NCBI GenBank assembly: GCA_035526825.1
Contig: DATLBT010000035.1
Location: 1 to 34,672 of the forward strand
Length of the DNA stretch: 34,672 bases
Direction of reading: 5' to 3'
Source: JACPFV01 sp035526825
Lineage (GTDB): Bacteria; Pseudomonadota; Gammaproteobacteria; Nevskiales; Nevskiaceae
The first letter of the stretch is position 1. Each line of letters opens with the position of its first letter. Made by a program: the position numbers and the translations under genes. Below the pieces are notes generated by a model. The model had not been told where the DNA came from. It worked only from the letters and a program-made list of their open reading frames with translations, and searched no databases. Positions 15,858 to 24,252 of this stretch are shown one piece after another.

Positions 15858-17822
15858 ATGAGCATCGAAATCACCTTCCCGGACGGCGCCACCAAGTCGT
15901 TCGACGCGCCGCCCACGGCGCTGGCCATCGCCCAAGCCATTTCGCCGGGCCTGGCGAAAAAGTCCGTTGTCGCGCGCGTCGACGGCGAGCTGTGGGACCT
16001 CAGCCGACCGATCGAGAAGAGCGCGAAGCTCGAACTCGTCACGCGCGACAAGCCGGAGGCACTCGAGGTCATCCGTCACGACGCCGCGCACGTGCTGGCG
16101 CAGGCGGTGCAGGAGCTTTATTCCGGCACGCAGATCACCTTCGGCCCGTCGACCGAGACTGGTTTCTATTACGACTTTGCGCGCGCCGAGCCCTTCACCG
16201 AGGCCGACCTCGAGAAGATCGAGCGGAAGATGCGCGAGATCGTCAAGAACGACCTGCCGATCAGGCGCGAGGTGTGGACGCATCAGGATGCGATTGCGCA
16301 CTTCGAGAAGAGCGGCGAGAAATTCAAGGCTGAATGGATTCGCGAGGGTCTGAAGTCCGACGAGCCGCTGACCATCTACCGGCAAGGCGAGAACTGGCTC
16401 GACATGTGCCGGGGTCCGCACCTGCCGTCGACCGGCCGCGTCGGCACTGCGTTCAAGTTGACCAAGGTCTCGGGTGCCTACTGGCGCGGCGATTCCAGCA
16501 ACGCGCAATTGCAGCGCATCTACGGCCTTGCGTTCGCGACCGAGGACGAGCTCAAGGCGCACCTGCACATGCTCGAGGAGGCGGCCAAGCGCGACCACCG
16601 CCGCCTCGGCACGCAGCTCGACTTGTTCCACCAGCAGGAAGAAGCGCCGGGCATGGTGTTCTGGCACCCCAAGGGCTGGGCCATCTGGCAGGCGGTCGAG
16701 CGCTACGTGCGCGAGGTTTACCGCGCATCCGGCTACCACGAGGTGCGGGCGCCGCTGATCGCGGACGTGTCGCTGTGGAAGAAAAGCGGCCACTGGGACA
16801 ATTACCGCGAGAACATGTTCTTCACTGAATCGGAGAAGCGCACCTACGCGGTGAAGCCGATGAATTGCCCGGGCCACGTGCAGATCTACAACGCCGGCCT
16901 GCGCAGCTATCGGGACTTGCCTATCCGCTATGCCGAGTTCGGCAGCTGCCATCGCAACGAGCCGAGCGGCGCGCTGCACGGTCTGATGCGCGTGCGCGCG
17001 TTCACCCAGGACGACGGCCATATCTTCTGCATGGAATCGCAGGTCGAGGGCGAAGTCACCGCATTCCACCGGCAGGCGATGCAGGTGTACGCCGACTTCG
17101 ACTTCCGCGACATCGCCGTGAAGCTCGCGCTGCGGCCCGAAAAGCGCATCGGTGCGGACGACGTCTGGGATCGAGCCGAGAACGCGCTGCGCGCGGCGCT
17201 GCGCGCCTGCGGTGTCGCCTGGACCGAGCTGCCGGGCGAGGGCGCGTTCTACGGCCCCAAGATCGAGTACCACCTCAAGGATTCGATCGGTCGCAGCTGG
17301 CAGGTCGGCACGATGCAAGTCGACTTCTCGATGCCGGGCCGGCTCGACGCAACCTTCATCGACGAACATTCTGCCAAGCAGCATCCGGTCATGCTGCACC
17401 GGGCCATCGTCGGCTCGATGGAGCGGTTCATCGGCATCCTGCTCGAGAACTACGCCGGCGCGCTGCCGTTCTGGCTGGCGCCGGTGCAGGTCGTAGTGGC
17501 ACCGATCGTCTCGGATGCTGATGCCTACGCTGGCGAGGTCTGCGCGGCGCTGCACGCTGCCGGCTTGCGCGCGACCTCCGACCTGCGCAACGAGAAGATC
17601 AACTACAAGATCCGCGAGCACAGCCACCAGAAGGTGCCGGTGATCGCGGTGGTCGGGCGCAAGGAAGCCGAACAGCGCACCGTGACGCTGCGCCGCCTCG
17701 GCACCGAGCGGCAGGACATGTTGACTCTGGATGAGGCCGTCTCCCGCTTGGCGGGCGAGTCGAGCCCGTCCAGCCAGGGAGGCAAGAATGATGAACGCAG
17801 TGCGGGTGGTACTGGCGGCTAG
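15858..17822 (+). CDS. thrS: Threonyl-tRNA synthetase
   Basis: ThrS charges tRNA-Thr. The 654-residue product shows a TGS domain (about 1-62), then an editing domain with HDAAH and CRGPH, so mischarged serine should be removed. The class II catalytic core has the zinc Cys337 in MNCPGH, followed by RNEPSGALHGLMRVRAFTQDD, and the anticodon-binding domain is C-terminal. The last 17 or so residues (SSPSSQGGKNDERSAGG) run past the usual end and overlap the start of the next gene by 35 bases, so they look like read-through rather than conserved protein. The usual neighbours infC-rpmI-rplT are not downstream. Confidence 0.96.
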   Translation: MSIEITFPDGATKSFDAPPTALAIAQAISPGLAKKSVVARVDGELWDLSRPIEKSAKLELVTRDKPEALEVIRHDAAHVLAQAVQELYSGTQITFGPSTETGFYYDFARAEPFTEADLEKIERKMREIVKNDLPIRREVWTHQDAIAHFEKSGEKFKAEWIREGLKSDEPLTIYRQGENWLDMCRGPHLPSTGRVGTAFKLTKVSGAYWRGDSSNAQLQRIYGLAFATEDELKAHLHMLEEAAKRDHRRLGTQLDLFHQQEEAPGMVFWHPKGWAIWQAVERYVREVYRASGYHEVRAPLIADVSLWKKSGHWDNYRENMFFTESEKRTYAVKPMNCPGHVQIYNAGLRSYRDLPIRYAEFGSCHRNEPSGALHGLMRVRAFTQDDGHIFCMESQVEGEVTAFHRQAMQVYADFDFRDIAVKLALRPEKRIGADDVWDRAENALRAALRACGVAWTELPGEGAFYGPKIEYHLKDSIGRSWQVGTMQVDFSMPGRLDATFIDEHSAKQHPVMLHRAIVGSMERFIGILLENYAGALPFWLAPVQVVVAPIVSDADAYAGEVCAALHAAGLRATSDLRNEKINYKIREHSHQKVPVIAVVGRKEAEQRTVTLRRLGTERQDMLTLDEAVSRLAGESSPSSQGGKNDERSAGGTGG

Positions 17823-19929
17823 CGCCATGGCGACACTGGTCGCCTGCGCTGGAACGACCCTCATGTCGACGCGGAACCTGACGCCTCCGGTGGCGGCGCA
17901 GAAGCCGCATCTCGTAACCTCGCCCAGCGGCGATCGCCAGGATCCGTATTACTGGCTGCGCGATGACTCGCGTGCGAATCCCGAAATGCTGGCGTACCTC
18001 GCCGCCGAGAACGCCTACAAGGATGCAATGCTCGCGCCGCTGCGCGGGTTGCAGGACCAGCTTTATAACGAGATCCTCGCTCGCATCAAGCAGGACGACG
18101 CCTCGCCGCCGACGCTGAGCCACGGCTACTGGTACTACACGCGCTACGAGACCGGCCGGGAATACCCGCTGTACTGCCGTCGCAAGGGCACGATGCAGGC
18201 GCCCGAAGAAGTCATGCTCGACGGCAACGCGCTCGCCGCCGGCAAGGGCTACCACAAGGTCGGCGGCTACGCGGTGAGCCAGGACGACAAGTTGCTGGCC
18301 TACACCGAGGACACTGTCGGGCGCCGCCAGTATGTGCTGCGCATCAAGGATCTCGCGACGGGTAAGGTCTATCCGGATGCGGTCGCCAATGTCGACCCCG
18401 ATATCGTGTGGGCCGATGACAACCGCACGATCCTTTACGTCGCGAAGGATCCGGAGACGCTGCTCGGCGAGCGCGTGAAGCGCCACGTCCTCGGCACGCC
18501 CGCGACCAAGGACACGCTGGTCTACGAGGAGAAAGACCACAGCTTCTACATGGGCGTGTCGCGCAGCAAAACCGACCGCTTCCTGTTCATCGGCCTGCAG
18601 AGCACGCTGGTGTCGGAGTGGCTCTACGCCGAGGCGAACGACCCGAGGCTGAAGTTCAAGCCGGTGCTGCCGCGCGAGGCCAGCCACGAGTACCAGGTCG
18701 AGCACGTCGGCGACGACTTCATCATTCGCACCAACTGGCTGGCGACGAACTTCCGACTGGTGCGCGCGCCCGTCAAGGCTTCGGCCGACAAGAAGACCTG
18801 GCGCGACATCGTGCCGCACGCGCCCGATGTGCTGGTCGAGGGCTTCGATGTGTTCCGCGATTACCTCGCCATCAACGAGCGCTCCGGCGGCCTGCGCAAG
18901 ATCCGCATCAAGCCGTGGGTGGGCGGCACGGAGTTCTACCTGAAGGCCGATGAGCCAGCGTACACCGAGACGCTGGACGCCACGCCGGAGTTCGACTCGC
19001 AGGTCGTGCGCTACGTCTACGGATCGCTGACCACGCCTTCGACGACTTACGACTACGACATGCGCACCGGCGCGAAGACGCTGGTCAAGCGCGAGCCCGT
19101 GCTCGGCGATTTCGATCCCGTCAATTACGTGACCGAGTTCGTGCATGCCACGGCGCGCGACGGCACGAAAATCCCGATCTCACTGGTCCACCGCAAGGGT
19201 TTGAAGCTCGACGGCACCGCGCCGCTCCTGCAATACGGCTACGGCTCTTACGGCTTGTCGATGAACCCGTCGTTCCGTTCCAGTCGACTGTCGCTGCTCG
19301 ACCGCGGATTCGTCTACGCCATCGCCCACATCCGCGGTGGCCAGGAGATGGGGCGCGCCTGGTACGACGACGGCAAGCTGCTGAAGAAGGCCAACACCTT
19401 CAACGATTTCATCGACGCGGGCGAGTTCCTGGTCAAGGCCGGCTACGCGCACAAGGACAAGCTGTTCGCCTCGGGCGGCAGCGCCGGCGGCCTGCTGATG
19501 GGCGCGGTGGTCAATGCGCGGCCCGACTTGTACCGCGCCATCGTCACGCAAGTGCCGTTCGTTGACGTCGTCACGACCATGCTCGACGAAAGCATCCCGT
19601 TGACCACCAACGAGTTCGACGAGTGGGGCAATCCCAAGCAGAAGGCGTTCTACGACTACATGCTGTCCTACTCGCCTTACGACAACGTGAAGGCGATGGC
19701 GTACCCGGCGATGCTGGTCGAGACCGGGCTGTGGGATTCGCAGGTGCAGTACTACGAGCCGGCGAAGTGGGTCGCGCGCCTGCGCGCGACGAAAACCGAC
19801 GCGAATTCGCTGTTGTTCCACATCAACATGGAAGCCGGCCATGGTGGAAAATCCGGGCGCTTCCAGCAGTACCGCGATGTGGCGATGGAGTACGCGTTCC
19901 TGCTGGATCAGGCGGGACTGGCTCGATGA
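17788..19929 (+). CDS. S9 family (oligopeptidase B-like) serine peptidase, predicted lipoprotein
   Basis: A prolyl-oligopeptidase-family serine peptidase of 713 residues. The N-terminus has a signal with lipobox LVAC (about 17-20), so it is probably lipid-anchored in the periplasm; classical oligopeptidase B is cytosolic. After an N-terminal beta-propeller (DPYYWLRDD to about residue 430) comes the alpha/beta hydrolase domain. Its triad is Ser565 in GGSAGG, Asp650 in GLWDSQV and His685 in EAGHGGKSG. RGGQEMGRAWYDDGK is also typical. The start at 17788 is set by a strong GGGAGG at 17777-17782 and the signal peptide; it lies inside thrS. The stop overlaps the start of the M23 gene (ATGA). Confidence 0.9.
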   Translation: MMNAVRVVLAASAMATLVACAGTTLMSTRNLTPPVAAQKPHLVTSPSGDRQDPYYWLRDDSRANPEMLAYLAAENAYKDAMLAPLRGLQDQLYNEILARIKQDDASPPTLSHGYWYYTRYETGREYPLYCRRKGTMQAPEEVMLDGNALAAGKGYHKVGGYAVSQDDKLLAYTEDTVGRRQYVLRIKDLATGKVYPDAVANVDPDIVWADDNRTILYVAKDPETLLGERVKRHVLGTPATKDTLVYEEKDHSFYMGVSRSKTDRFLFIGLQSTLVSEWLYAEANDPRLKFKPVLPREASHEYQVEHVGDDFIIRTNWLATNFRLVRAPVKASADKKTWRDIVPHAPDVLVEGFDVFRDYLAINERSGGLRKIRIKPWVGGTEFYLKADEPAYTETLDATPEFDSQVVRYVYGSLTTPSTTYDYDMRTGAKTLVKREPVLGDFDPVNYVTEFVHATARDGTKIPISLVHRKGLKLDGTAPLLQYGYGSYGLSMNPSFRSSRLSLLDRGFVYAIAHIRGGQEMGRAWYDDGKLLKKANTFNDFIDAGEFLVKAGYAHKDKLFASGGSAGGLLMGAVVNARPDLYRAIVTQVPFVDVVTTMLDESIPLTTNEFDEWGNPKQKAFYDYMLSYSPYDNVKAMAYPAMLVETGLWDSQVQYYEPAKWVARLRATKTDANSLLFHINMEAGHGGKSGRFQQYRDVAMEYAFLLDQAGLAR

Positions 19930-20801
19930 CGTGTAATCCCGAGCGCAGCGAGGGATCGCGTTCCGTCACGCGATCCCTCGTCGCTGCGCTCCTCGGGATG
20001 ACAACGTGCATGGCATCCTGCGCCATCAATGCCGCGGCACCCGGCCCCGCGCCCGTCGAGCTCACCGGCGAATGGAAACAAGGCAGCGTCATTTTCGGCC
20101 GCGCCGCTCCCGGCAGCACGGTGAGTTTCAACGGCAAGCCGGTGCGCGTCGCCGCTGACGGCCGCTTCCTGATCGGCCTCGACCGCGACGAAAAGCCGAA
20201 GGTGCAGCTCGTCGTCGCCCGCACCGGCGTCGCCACCGACCGACGCGAGTTCGAGGTGACCCCGCGCGAGTACGCCATCCAGCGAATCGACGGCCTGCCG
20301 CAGGACAAGGTCACGCCGCCGCCGGAAGCGCAAAAACGCATCGCGCAGGACTACGCGCAGGTGCGAGCCGCGCGCGCCGCGGACAGCGAGCGGCTCGACG
20401 CGCTGGGGCCGTTCATCTGGCCGTGCATCGGGCCGATCTCGGGCGTGTTCGGCAGCCAGCGCATCCTCAATGGCGAAGCCAGGCAGCCGCACTACGGCGT
20501 CGACGTTGCCGTGCCGACCGGCACGAAAGTCGTCGCCCCGGCAGGCGGCATCGTCACGCTCGCGGTGCCCGATATGTATTTCACCGGCGGCACGGTGATG
20601 ATCGAGCACGGCCACGGGCTGTCGTCGGCTTTCCTGCACCTGTCGAAGCTGCATGTAAAGCAGGGGCAGGAAGTGAAGCAGGGGGAACTGGTTGCAGAGG
20701 TGGGCGCCACGGGCCGCGTCACTGGCCCGCACCTCGACTGGCGCATGAACTGGGGCGATGCGCGCGTCGACGCGCAGTTGCTCGCGGGGCCGATGCCTTG
20801 A
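19926..20801 (+). CDS. M23 family (LytM-type) metallopeptidase with a repeat-derived signal peptide
   Basis: Predicted peptidoglycan endopeptidase of 291 residues. The C-terminal M23 domain (about 170-285) has HYGVDVAVPTGTKVVAPAGG, HGHGLSSAFLHLS and GRVTGPHLDWRM. The zinc ligands fit HxxxD, HxH and the late His. An N-terminal beta-rich domain (about 42-110) precedes it. The ATG at 19926 overlaps the previous stop (ATGA). From there residues 3-25 are translated from a REP-like repeat, giving a basic stretch, then SLVAALLGM and MASC, which can act as a signal peptide with a weak lipobox. The alternative ATG at 19998 would leave no signal and has no Shine-Dalgarno, so I prefer 19926. Confidence 0.85.
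   Translation: MTCNPERSEGSRSVTRSLVAALLGMTTCMASCAINAAAPGPAPVELTGEWKQGSVIFGRAAPGSTVSFNGKPVRVAADGRFLIGLDRDEKPKVQLVVARTGVATDRREFEVTPREYAIQRIDGLPQDKVTPPPEAQKRIAQDYAQVRAARAADSERLDALGPFIWPCIGPISGVFGSQRILNGEARQPHYGVDVAVPTGTKVVAPAGGIVTLAVPDMYFTGGTVMIEHGHGLSSAFLHLSKLHVKQGQEVKQGELVAEVGATGRVTGPHLDWRMNWGDARVDAQLLAGPMP
19933..20002. repeat. REP-like palindrome, full copy 4, inside a coding region
   Basis: The left arm (GTAATCCCGAGCG, then CAGCGAGGGATCGCG) and right arm (CGCGATCCCTCG to CGGGATGAC) match the family. The right arm carries two extra triplets, TCG after CCCTCG and CTC after GCGCTC, each a tandem duplication. They break the symmetry of the hairpin but keep the reading frame of the M23 peptidase that passes through it. 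Confidence 0.88.
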
Positions 20802-20804
20802 CCC

Positions 20805-21146
20805 CTATCCCGGCGGCCACTTCAATGGCCGGCCGCCGATGATATGCAGGTGCAAGTGGAACACCGACTGTCCCGCACCGGCGCCGTTGTTGATTGTAAG
20901 CCGGAACGCATCGCCGACGCCAAGTTGTGCCGCGACCTTGTTCGCGGTGAGCAGCAGATGGCCGAGCAGCGCCTGATCGTCCGGGCCGGCGTCCGACAGC
21001 TTGGGCAGGACCTTTCGCGGCACGAGCAAAACGTGCGTCGGCGCGGCGGGTTGGATGTCCTTGAAGGCGACGCAGTGCTCGTCCTCGTAGATGATGGTCG
21101 CGGGAATTTCCTTGTCGATGATCTTTTCAAAAAGCGTCTTGGCCAC
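20805..21146 (-). CDS. HIT family (histidine triad) nucleotide-binding protein, HinT-like
   Basis: A small nucleotide hydrolase/transferase of 113 residues. The family begins with TLFEKIIDKEIPA and ends with the triad HLHLHIIGGRPL, where the central His is the nucleophile on nucleoside phosphoramidates. I use the GTG at 21144-21146 because AGGAG lies seven bases upstream. An ATG at 21167 would start inside a REP-like element and add seven residues not typical of the family. It is divergent from msbA and converges with the M23 gene, the two stops being only a few bases apart. Confidence 0.92.
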   Translation of the reverse strand: MAKTLFEKIIDKEIPATIIYEDEHCVAFKDIQPAAPTHVLLVPRKVLPKLSDAGPDDQALLGHLLLTANKVAAQLGVGDAFRLTINNGAGAGQSVFHLHLHIIGGRPLKWPPG

Positions 21147-21153
21147 GTCGTCG

Positions 21154-21158
21154 CTCCT
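21154..21158 (-). promoter_or_regulatory. Shine-Dalgarno that decides the HIT gene start
   Basis: The minus strand reads AGGAG, then seven bases, then GTG. This supports the GTG start rather than the ATG that lies within the adjacent REP-like repeat. Confidence 0.7.
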
Positions 21159-21162
21159 GCGT

Positions 21163-21245
21163 GTCATCCCGAGCGTAGCGAGGGATCGCTTGCTTGGGAA
21201 GGCAGCTCTTGCCAGGAAGCGATCCCTCGCTGCGCTCGGAATGAC
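21163..21245. repeat. REP-like palindrome, full copy 5
   Basis: A full hairpin with arms GTCATCCCGAGCG and CGCTCGGAATGAC (one mismatch) and an internal loop that can itself pair in part. It occupies most of the 113-bp gap between the divergent HIT and msbA genes, where their promoters would be expected. It ends 14 bases before the msbA ATG. Confidence 0.88.
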
Positions 21246-21259
21246 ACTATGATTGATAG

Positions 21260-23032
21260 ATGCCCTACGGCCCGCCGACGCTGAATCGCAACGCCGCGCC
21301 CGCCACCGACCGCGCCATCTATGGGCGGCTGCTGCGCTACTCGGCGCCGCACTGGAAAGTGTTCCTTATCGCGATAGCCGGCATGGTGCTGTTCGCGGCG
21401 GTCGACACTTCTTTCATCCGCCTCATCCAGCCGCTGCTCGATGGCAGCTTCGTCGAGCGCGACCCTCAGGTGATCCGGCTGGTGCCGCTGGCGATCCTCG
21501 GCCTGTTCGTCTTGCGCGGCATCGCCGGTTTTGTCTCGGCCTACGGCATGGCGTGGGTTTCGCAGCGCGTGGTCATGGAACTGCGCGCGCAGGTGTTCGA
21601 GCACATGCTGCGGCTCCCCGTGTCTCACCACGACCGCACCCGCAACGCCGACATGCTGGTGAAGCTGACCTACCACACGAACCAGGTGGCGGACTCGGCC
21701 ACCGGCGTGCTGACGGCGATCTTCAAGGACGGCCTGACCATCATCGGCCTGCTGTGGGTCATGTCGTTCATGAGCTGGAAGCTGACGCTGATTGCGCTGG
21801 TCGTCGCGCCATTCGTGGCCAGTTCGGTGCGCTGGGTCAGCGGCCGCTTCAAGGTGCTCAACCAGCGGCTGCAAGATTCGATGGGCGGCGTGTCGCATGT
21901 CGCGGACGAGGCCATCACCGGTCGTCGTATCGTGAAAATCTACGGCGGTGAAGGTTATGAGTCGGGGCGTTTTCGTGAAGTGACCGAGTTCATCCGCCGC
22001 CAGAGCCTCAAGGTTGCAGCGAGCGGCGCGGGCGCCAGCGGCGTCGTGCAGCTCCTCGCTGCAATCGCGGTGGCGCTGATCGTCTACCTCGCCGTGTCGA
22101 CCGACATGCTGCGCAGCCAGACGCCCGGCACCTTTGCGGCCTTCCTCGGCGCGATGCTCGCGATCCGCGGGCCCCTCAACGCGCTGACCAACATCAGCGA
22201 GCGCCTCACCCGCGGCCTGGTGGCGGCGCACGACCTGTTCCAGTTCATCGACGTCGCGCCGGAGCCGCCGGGCGGCACGCGCGATCTGGCGCGCGCGCGC
22301 GGCGAGATCCGGTTCGAGGACGTGCGCTTCCGTTACGCCGAGGATGCCAAGCCGGCCCTCGACGGCGTGACGCTGGACGTGCCGCGCGGCCAGACCGTCG
22401 CCTTCGTCGGCCGCTCGGGCAGCGGCAAGTCGACGCTGCTGTCGCTGCTGCCGCGTTTCTACGACCCGAGCCATGGCGCCATCCGCCTCGACGGCCACGA
22501 CCTGCGCGATTACCCGGTCGCCGCGCTGCGCCGGCAGATGGCGCTGGTCGACCAGAACGTCGTGCTGTTCAACGGCTCGGTCGCCGACAATATCGCCTAT
22601 GGCGTACGCGCAAGCGTGACCGAGGAGCAGATCGTCGAAGCAGCGCGGGCGGCGTACGCGTGGGATTTCATCGACAAGCTGCCGCAGAAGCTCGACACCC
22701 CTTTGGGGCAGAGTGGCGTGATGCTGTCGGGCGGCCAGCGCCAGCGCATCGCAATCGCGCGCGCGCTGCTGCGCAACGCGCCCATCCTGATCCTCGACGA
22801 GGCGACGTCCGCGCTCGACACGGAGTCCGAGCGCTATATCCAGCAGGCACTCGAACGACTGGTCCAGGGCCGCACGACGCTGGTCATCGCGCATCGCCTG
22901 TCGACCGTGCAGCGTGCCGACCTCATCGCGGTGATGCAGGATGGCCGCATCGTCGAGTCGGGCCGCCACGAGGAGCTGCTCGCGCGCAACGGTCTCTACG
23001 CGTCGCTGTACCAGATGCAATTCTCCGAGTGA
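21260..23032 (+). CDS. msbA: Lipid A export ABC transporter MsbA
   Basis: MsbA flips lipid A-core from the inner to the outer leaflet of the inner membrane. The 590-residue half-transporter has six transmembrane helices (about 28-310) and an ATPase domain. Walker A GRSGSGKST starts at 384, followed by the Q-loop region VDQNVVLFNGSVADNIAYG, the signature LSGGQRQRIAIARA and Walker B ILILDEATSALD. The stop overlaps the lpxK start, matching the conserved msbA-lpxK pair. No Shine-Dalgarno is evident, and the leader begins just after a REP-like hairpin. Confidence 0.95.
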   Translation: MPYGPPTLNRNAAPATDRAIYGRLLRYSAPHWKVFLIAIAGMVLFAAVDTSFIRLIQPLLDGSFVERDPQVIRLVPLAILGLFVLRGIAGFVSAYGMAWVSQRVVMELRAQVFEHMLRLPVSHHDRTRNADMLVKLTYHTNQVADSATGVLTAIFKDGLTIIGLLWVMSFMSWKLTLIALVVAPFVASSVRWVSGRFKVLNQRLQDSMGGVSHVADEAITGRRIVKIYGGEGYESGRFREVTEFIRRQSLKVAASGAGASGVVQLLAAIAVALIVYLAVSTDMLRSQTPGTFAAFLGAMLAIRGPLNALTNISERLTRGLVAAHDLFQFIDVAPEPPGGTRDLARARGEIRFEDVRFRYAEDAKPALDGVTLDVPRGQTVAFVGRSGSGKSTLLSLLPRFYDPSHGAIRLDGHDLRDYPVAALRRQMALVDQNVVLFNGSVADNIAYGVRASVTEEQIVEAARAAYAWDFIDKLPQKLDTPLGQSGVMLSGGQRQRIAIARALLRNAPILILDEATSALDTESERYIQQALERLVQGRTTLVIAHRLSTVQRADLIAVMQDGRIVESGRHEELLARNGLYASLYQMQFSE

Positions 23033-24024
23033 GGGGCTGGCTGCTCAAGCGCTGGTACACCTCGGTGCCGGCACCGCGGTTCCTGTGGCCGCTGTCGGTG
23101 CTGTTCGGCTTCGTCGCGGCGGTCCGGCGCCGCGCGCAGCAGCAACGCGCCTTGGCTTCAAGGCTGTCGGTGCCGGTCATCGTGGTCGGCAACATCGCGG
23201 TGGGCGGCACCGGCAAGACTCCGTTCGTGATCTGGCTCGTCGAGCGCCTGCGCGCGTGGGGCTGGAAGCCTGGCGTGATCAGCCGCGGCTATGGCGGCAA
23301 GTCCAATGCGTGGCCGCAGGTGGTGGGCGCGGATTCGGACACGGGCTGGGTCGGCGATGAGCCGGTGTTGATCGCGCAGCGCGCCGCCTGCCCGGTGGTG
23401 GTCGGGCCGGATCGGCTGGTCGCGGCGCGCGCGCTGCTCGCTGGCGGCGGGGTCGACATCATCGTCAGCGACGACGGCTTGCAGCATTACCGGCTGCATC
23501 GCGACCTGGAGATTGCCGTGGTCGACGCCAGTCGCGGGCTCGGCAACGGCGAACTGCTGCCGGCCGGCCCGCTGCGCGAGCCACCCGCGCGGCTCGGCGA
23601 GGTCGCGCTGGTCGTTGCCAACGGCACTGGCTGGACCGCGCCGACAGGACGGCAACTGAACATGCGGTTGTACTCGCTGGACGCGCGCTCGCTGACGGGC
23701 GAGGGCGCGCGCCCGATCGCGAGCTTTGCCGGCCAGACCGTGCACGCCGTCGCCGGCATCGGCAACCCGGCGCGCTTCTTCTCGATGCTCAGCCAGCACG
23801 GCATCCGGCTCGTCATGCATCCGTTCCCGGATCATCACGTGTTTACGGCGGCTGACTTCGCATTTGGCGACGACCTGCCGGTGCTGATGACCGAAAAGGA
23901 CGCGGTCAAGTGCCGGGCGATTGCGCGCGCGCATCACTGGGTCGTCCCGGTGGAGGCGGGGATCGCCGAGGATGACGTCGCGCTTGTGCAAGAATTGACG
24001 CAGAAACTACGCACCCGATCGTGA
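23029..24024 (+). CDS. lpxK: Tetraacyldisaccharide 4'-kinase
   Basis: LpxK phosphorylates the 4' position of the lipid A precursor at the inner-membrane surface. The start is GTG at 23029, overlapping the msbA stop by four bases (GTGA). This gives 331 residues beginning MRGWLLKRWY, close to the usual length. Visible elements are a membrane-associated N-terminus, P-loop-like VVGNIAVGGTGKTPF, SRGYGGK, DDGLQHYRLHRD and FPDHHVF. It belongs to the msbA-lpxK-ycaR-kdsB operon, all for lipopolysaccharide. Confidence 0.95.
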   Translation: MRGWLLKRWYTSVPAPRFLWPLSVLFGFVAAVRRRAQQQRALASRLSVPVIVVGNIAVGGTGKTPFVIWLVERLRAWGWKPGVISRGYGGKSNAWPQVVGADSDTGWVGDEPVLIAQRAACPVVVGPDRLVAARALLAGGGVDIIVSDDGLQHYRLHRDLEIAVVDASRGLGNGELLPAGPLREPPARLGEVALVVANGTGWTAPTGRQLNMRLYSLDARSLTGEGARPIASFAGQTVHAVAGIGNPARFFSMLSQHGIRLVMHPFPDHHVFTAADFAFGDDLPVLMTEKDAVKCRAIARAHHWVVPVEAGIAEDDVALVQELTQKLRTRS

Positions 24025-24026
24025 AC

Positions 24027-24215
24027 ATGGACAAGCGCCTGCTGGAACTCCTGGTCTGCCCCGTCACCAAGGCCCCGCTCAGCTGGGATGCCGAGCGCCA
24101 GGAGTTGATGTGCAAGGCGTCGCGGCTGGCTTACCCGGTGCGCGACGGCGTACCCGTAATGCTCGAGGAAGAGGCGCGCCCGCTGGCGGACGAAGAGCTG
24201 GCGCAGTTGCGCTGA
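24027..24215 (+). CDS. ycaR: Trm112-like small protein (YcaR/UPF0434 family)
   Basis: The 62-residue protein begins MDKRLLELLVCPVTKAPL and contains YPVRDGVPVML, as in the YcaR family normally found between lpxK and kdsB. E. coli YcaR has a CPVC pair; here the second Cys is Thr (CPVT), so a zinc knuckle is unlikely to be complete. A GTG at 24021 overlapping the lpxK stop is an alternative start that adds two residues. The molecular role is not established; Trm112 relatives are partners of methyltransferases. Confidence 0.88.
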   Translation: MDKRLLELLVCPVTKAPLSWDAERQELMCKASRLAYPVRDGVPVMLEEEARPLADEELAQLR

Positions 24216-24222
24216 TGCCCGT

Positions 24223-24250
24223 GTCATCCCGAGCGCAGCGAGGGATCGCG
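24223..24250. repeat. REP-like half site, copy 6, at the kdsB ribosome site
   Basis: The left arm only (GTCATCCCGAGCG, then CAGCGAGGGATCGCG). It ends two bases before the kdsB ATG. Its GAGGG at 24240-24244 lies eight bases before the start codon, a normal Shine-Dalgarno position. Confidence 0.8.
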
Positions 24251-24252
24251 TA

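Noticed and set aside
15696..17864. 722-codon minus-strand open frame opposite thrS
   Set aside because: It is the antisense shadow of a certain ThrS gene, with no motif and no plausible ribosome site.
19998..20801. Alternative ATG for the M23 peptidase after the repeat
   Set aside because: No Shine-Dalgarno precedes it and the protein would have no signal peptide, although M23 enzymes act outside the cytosol.
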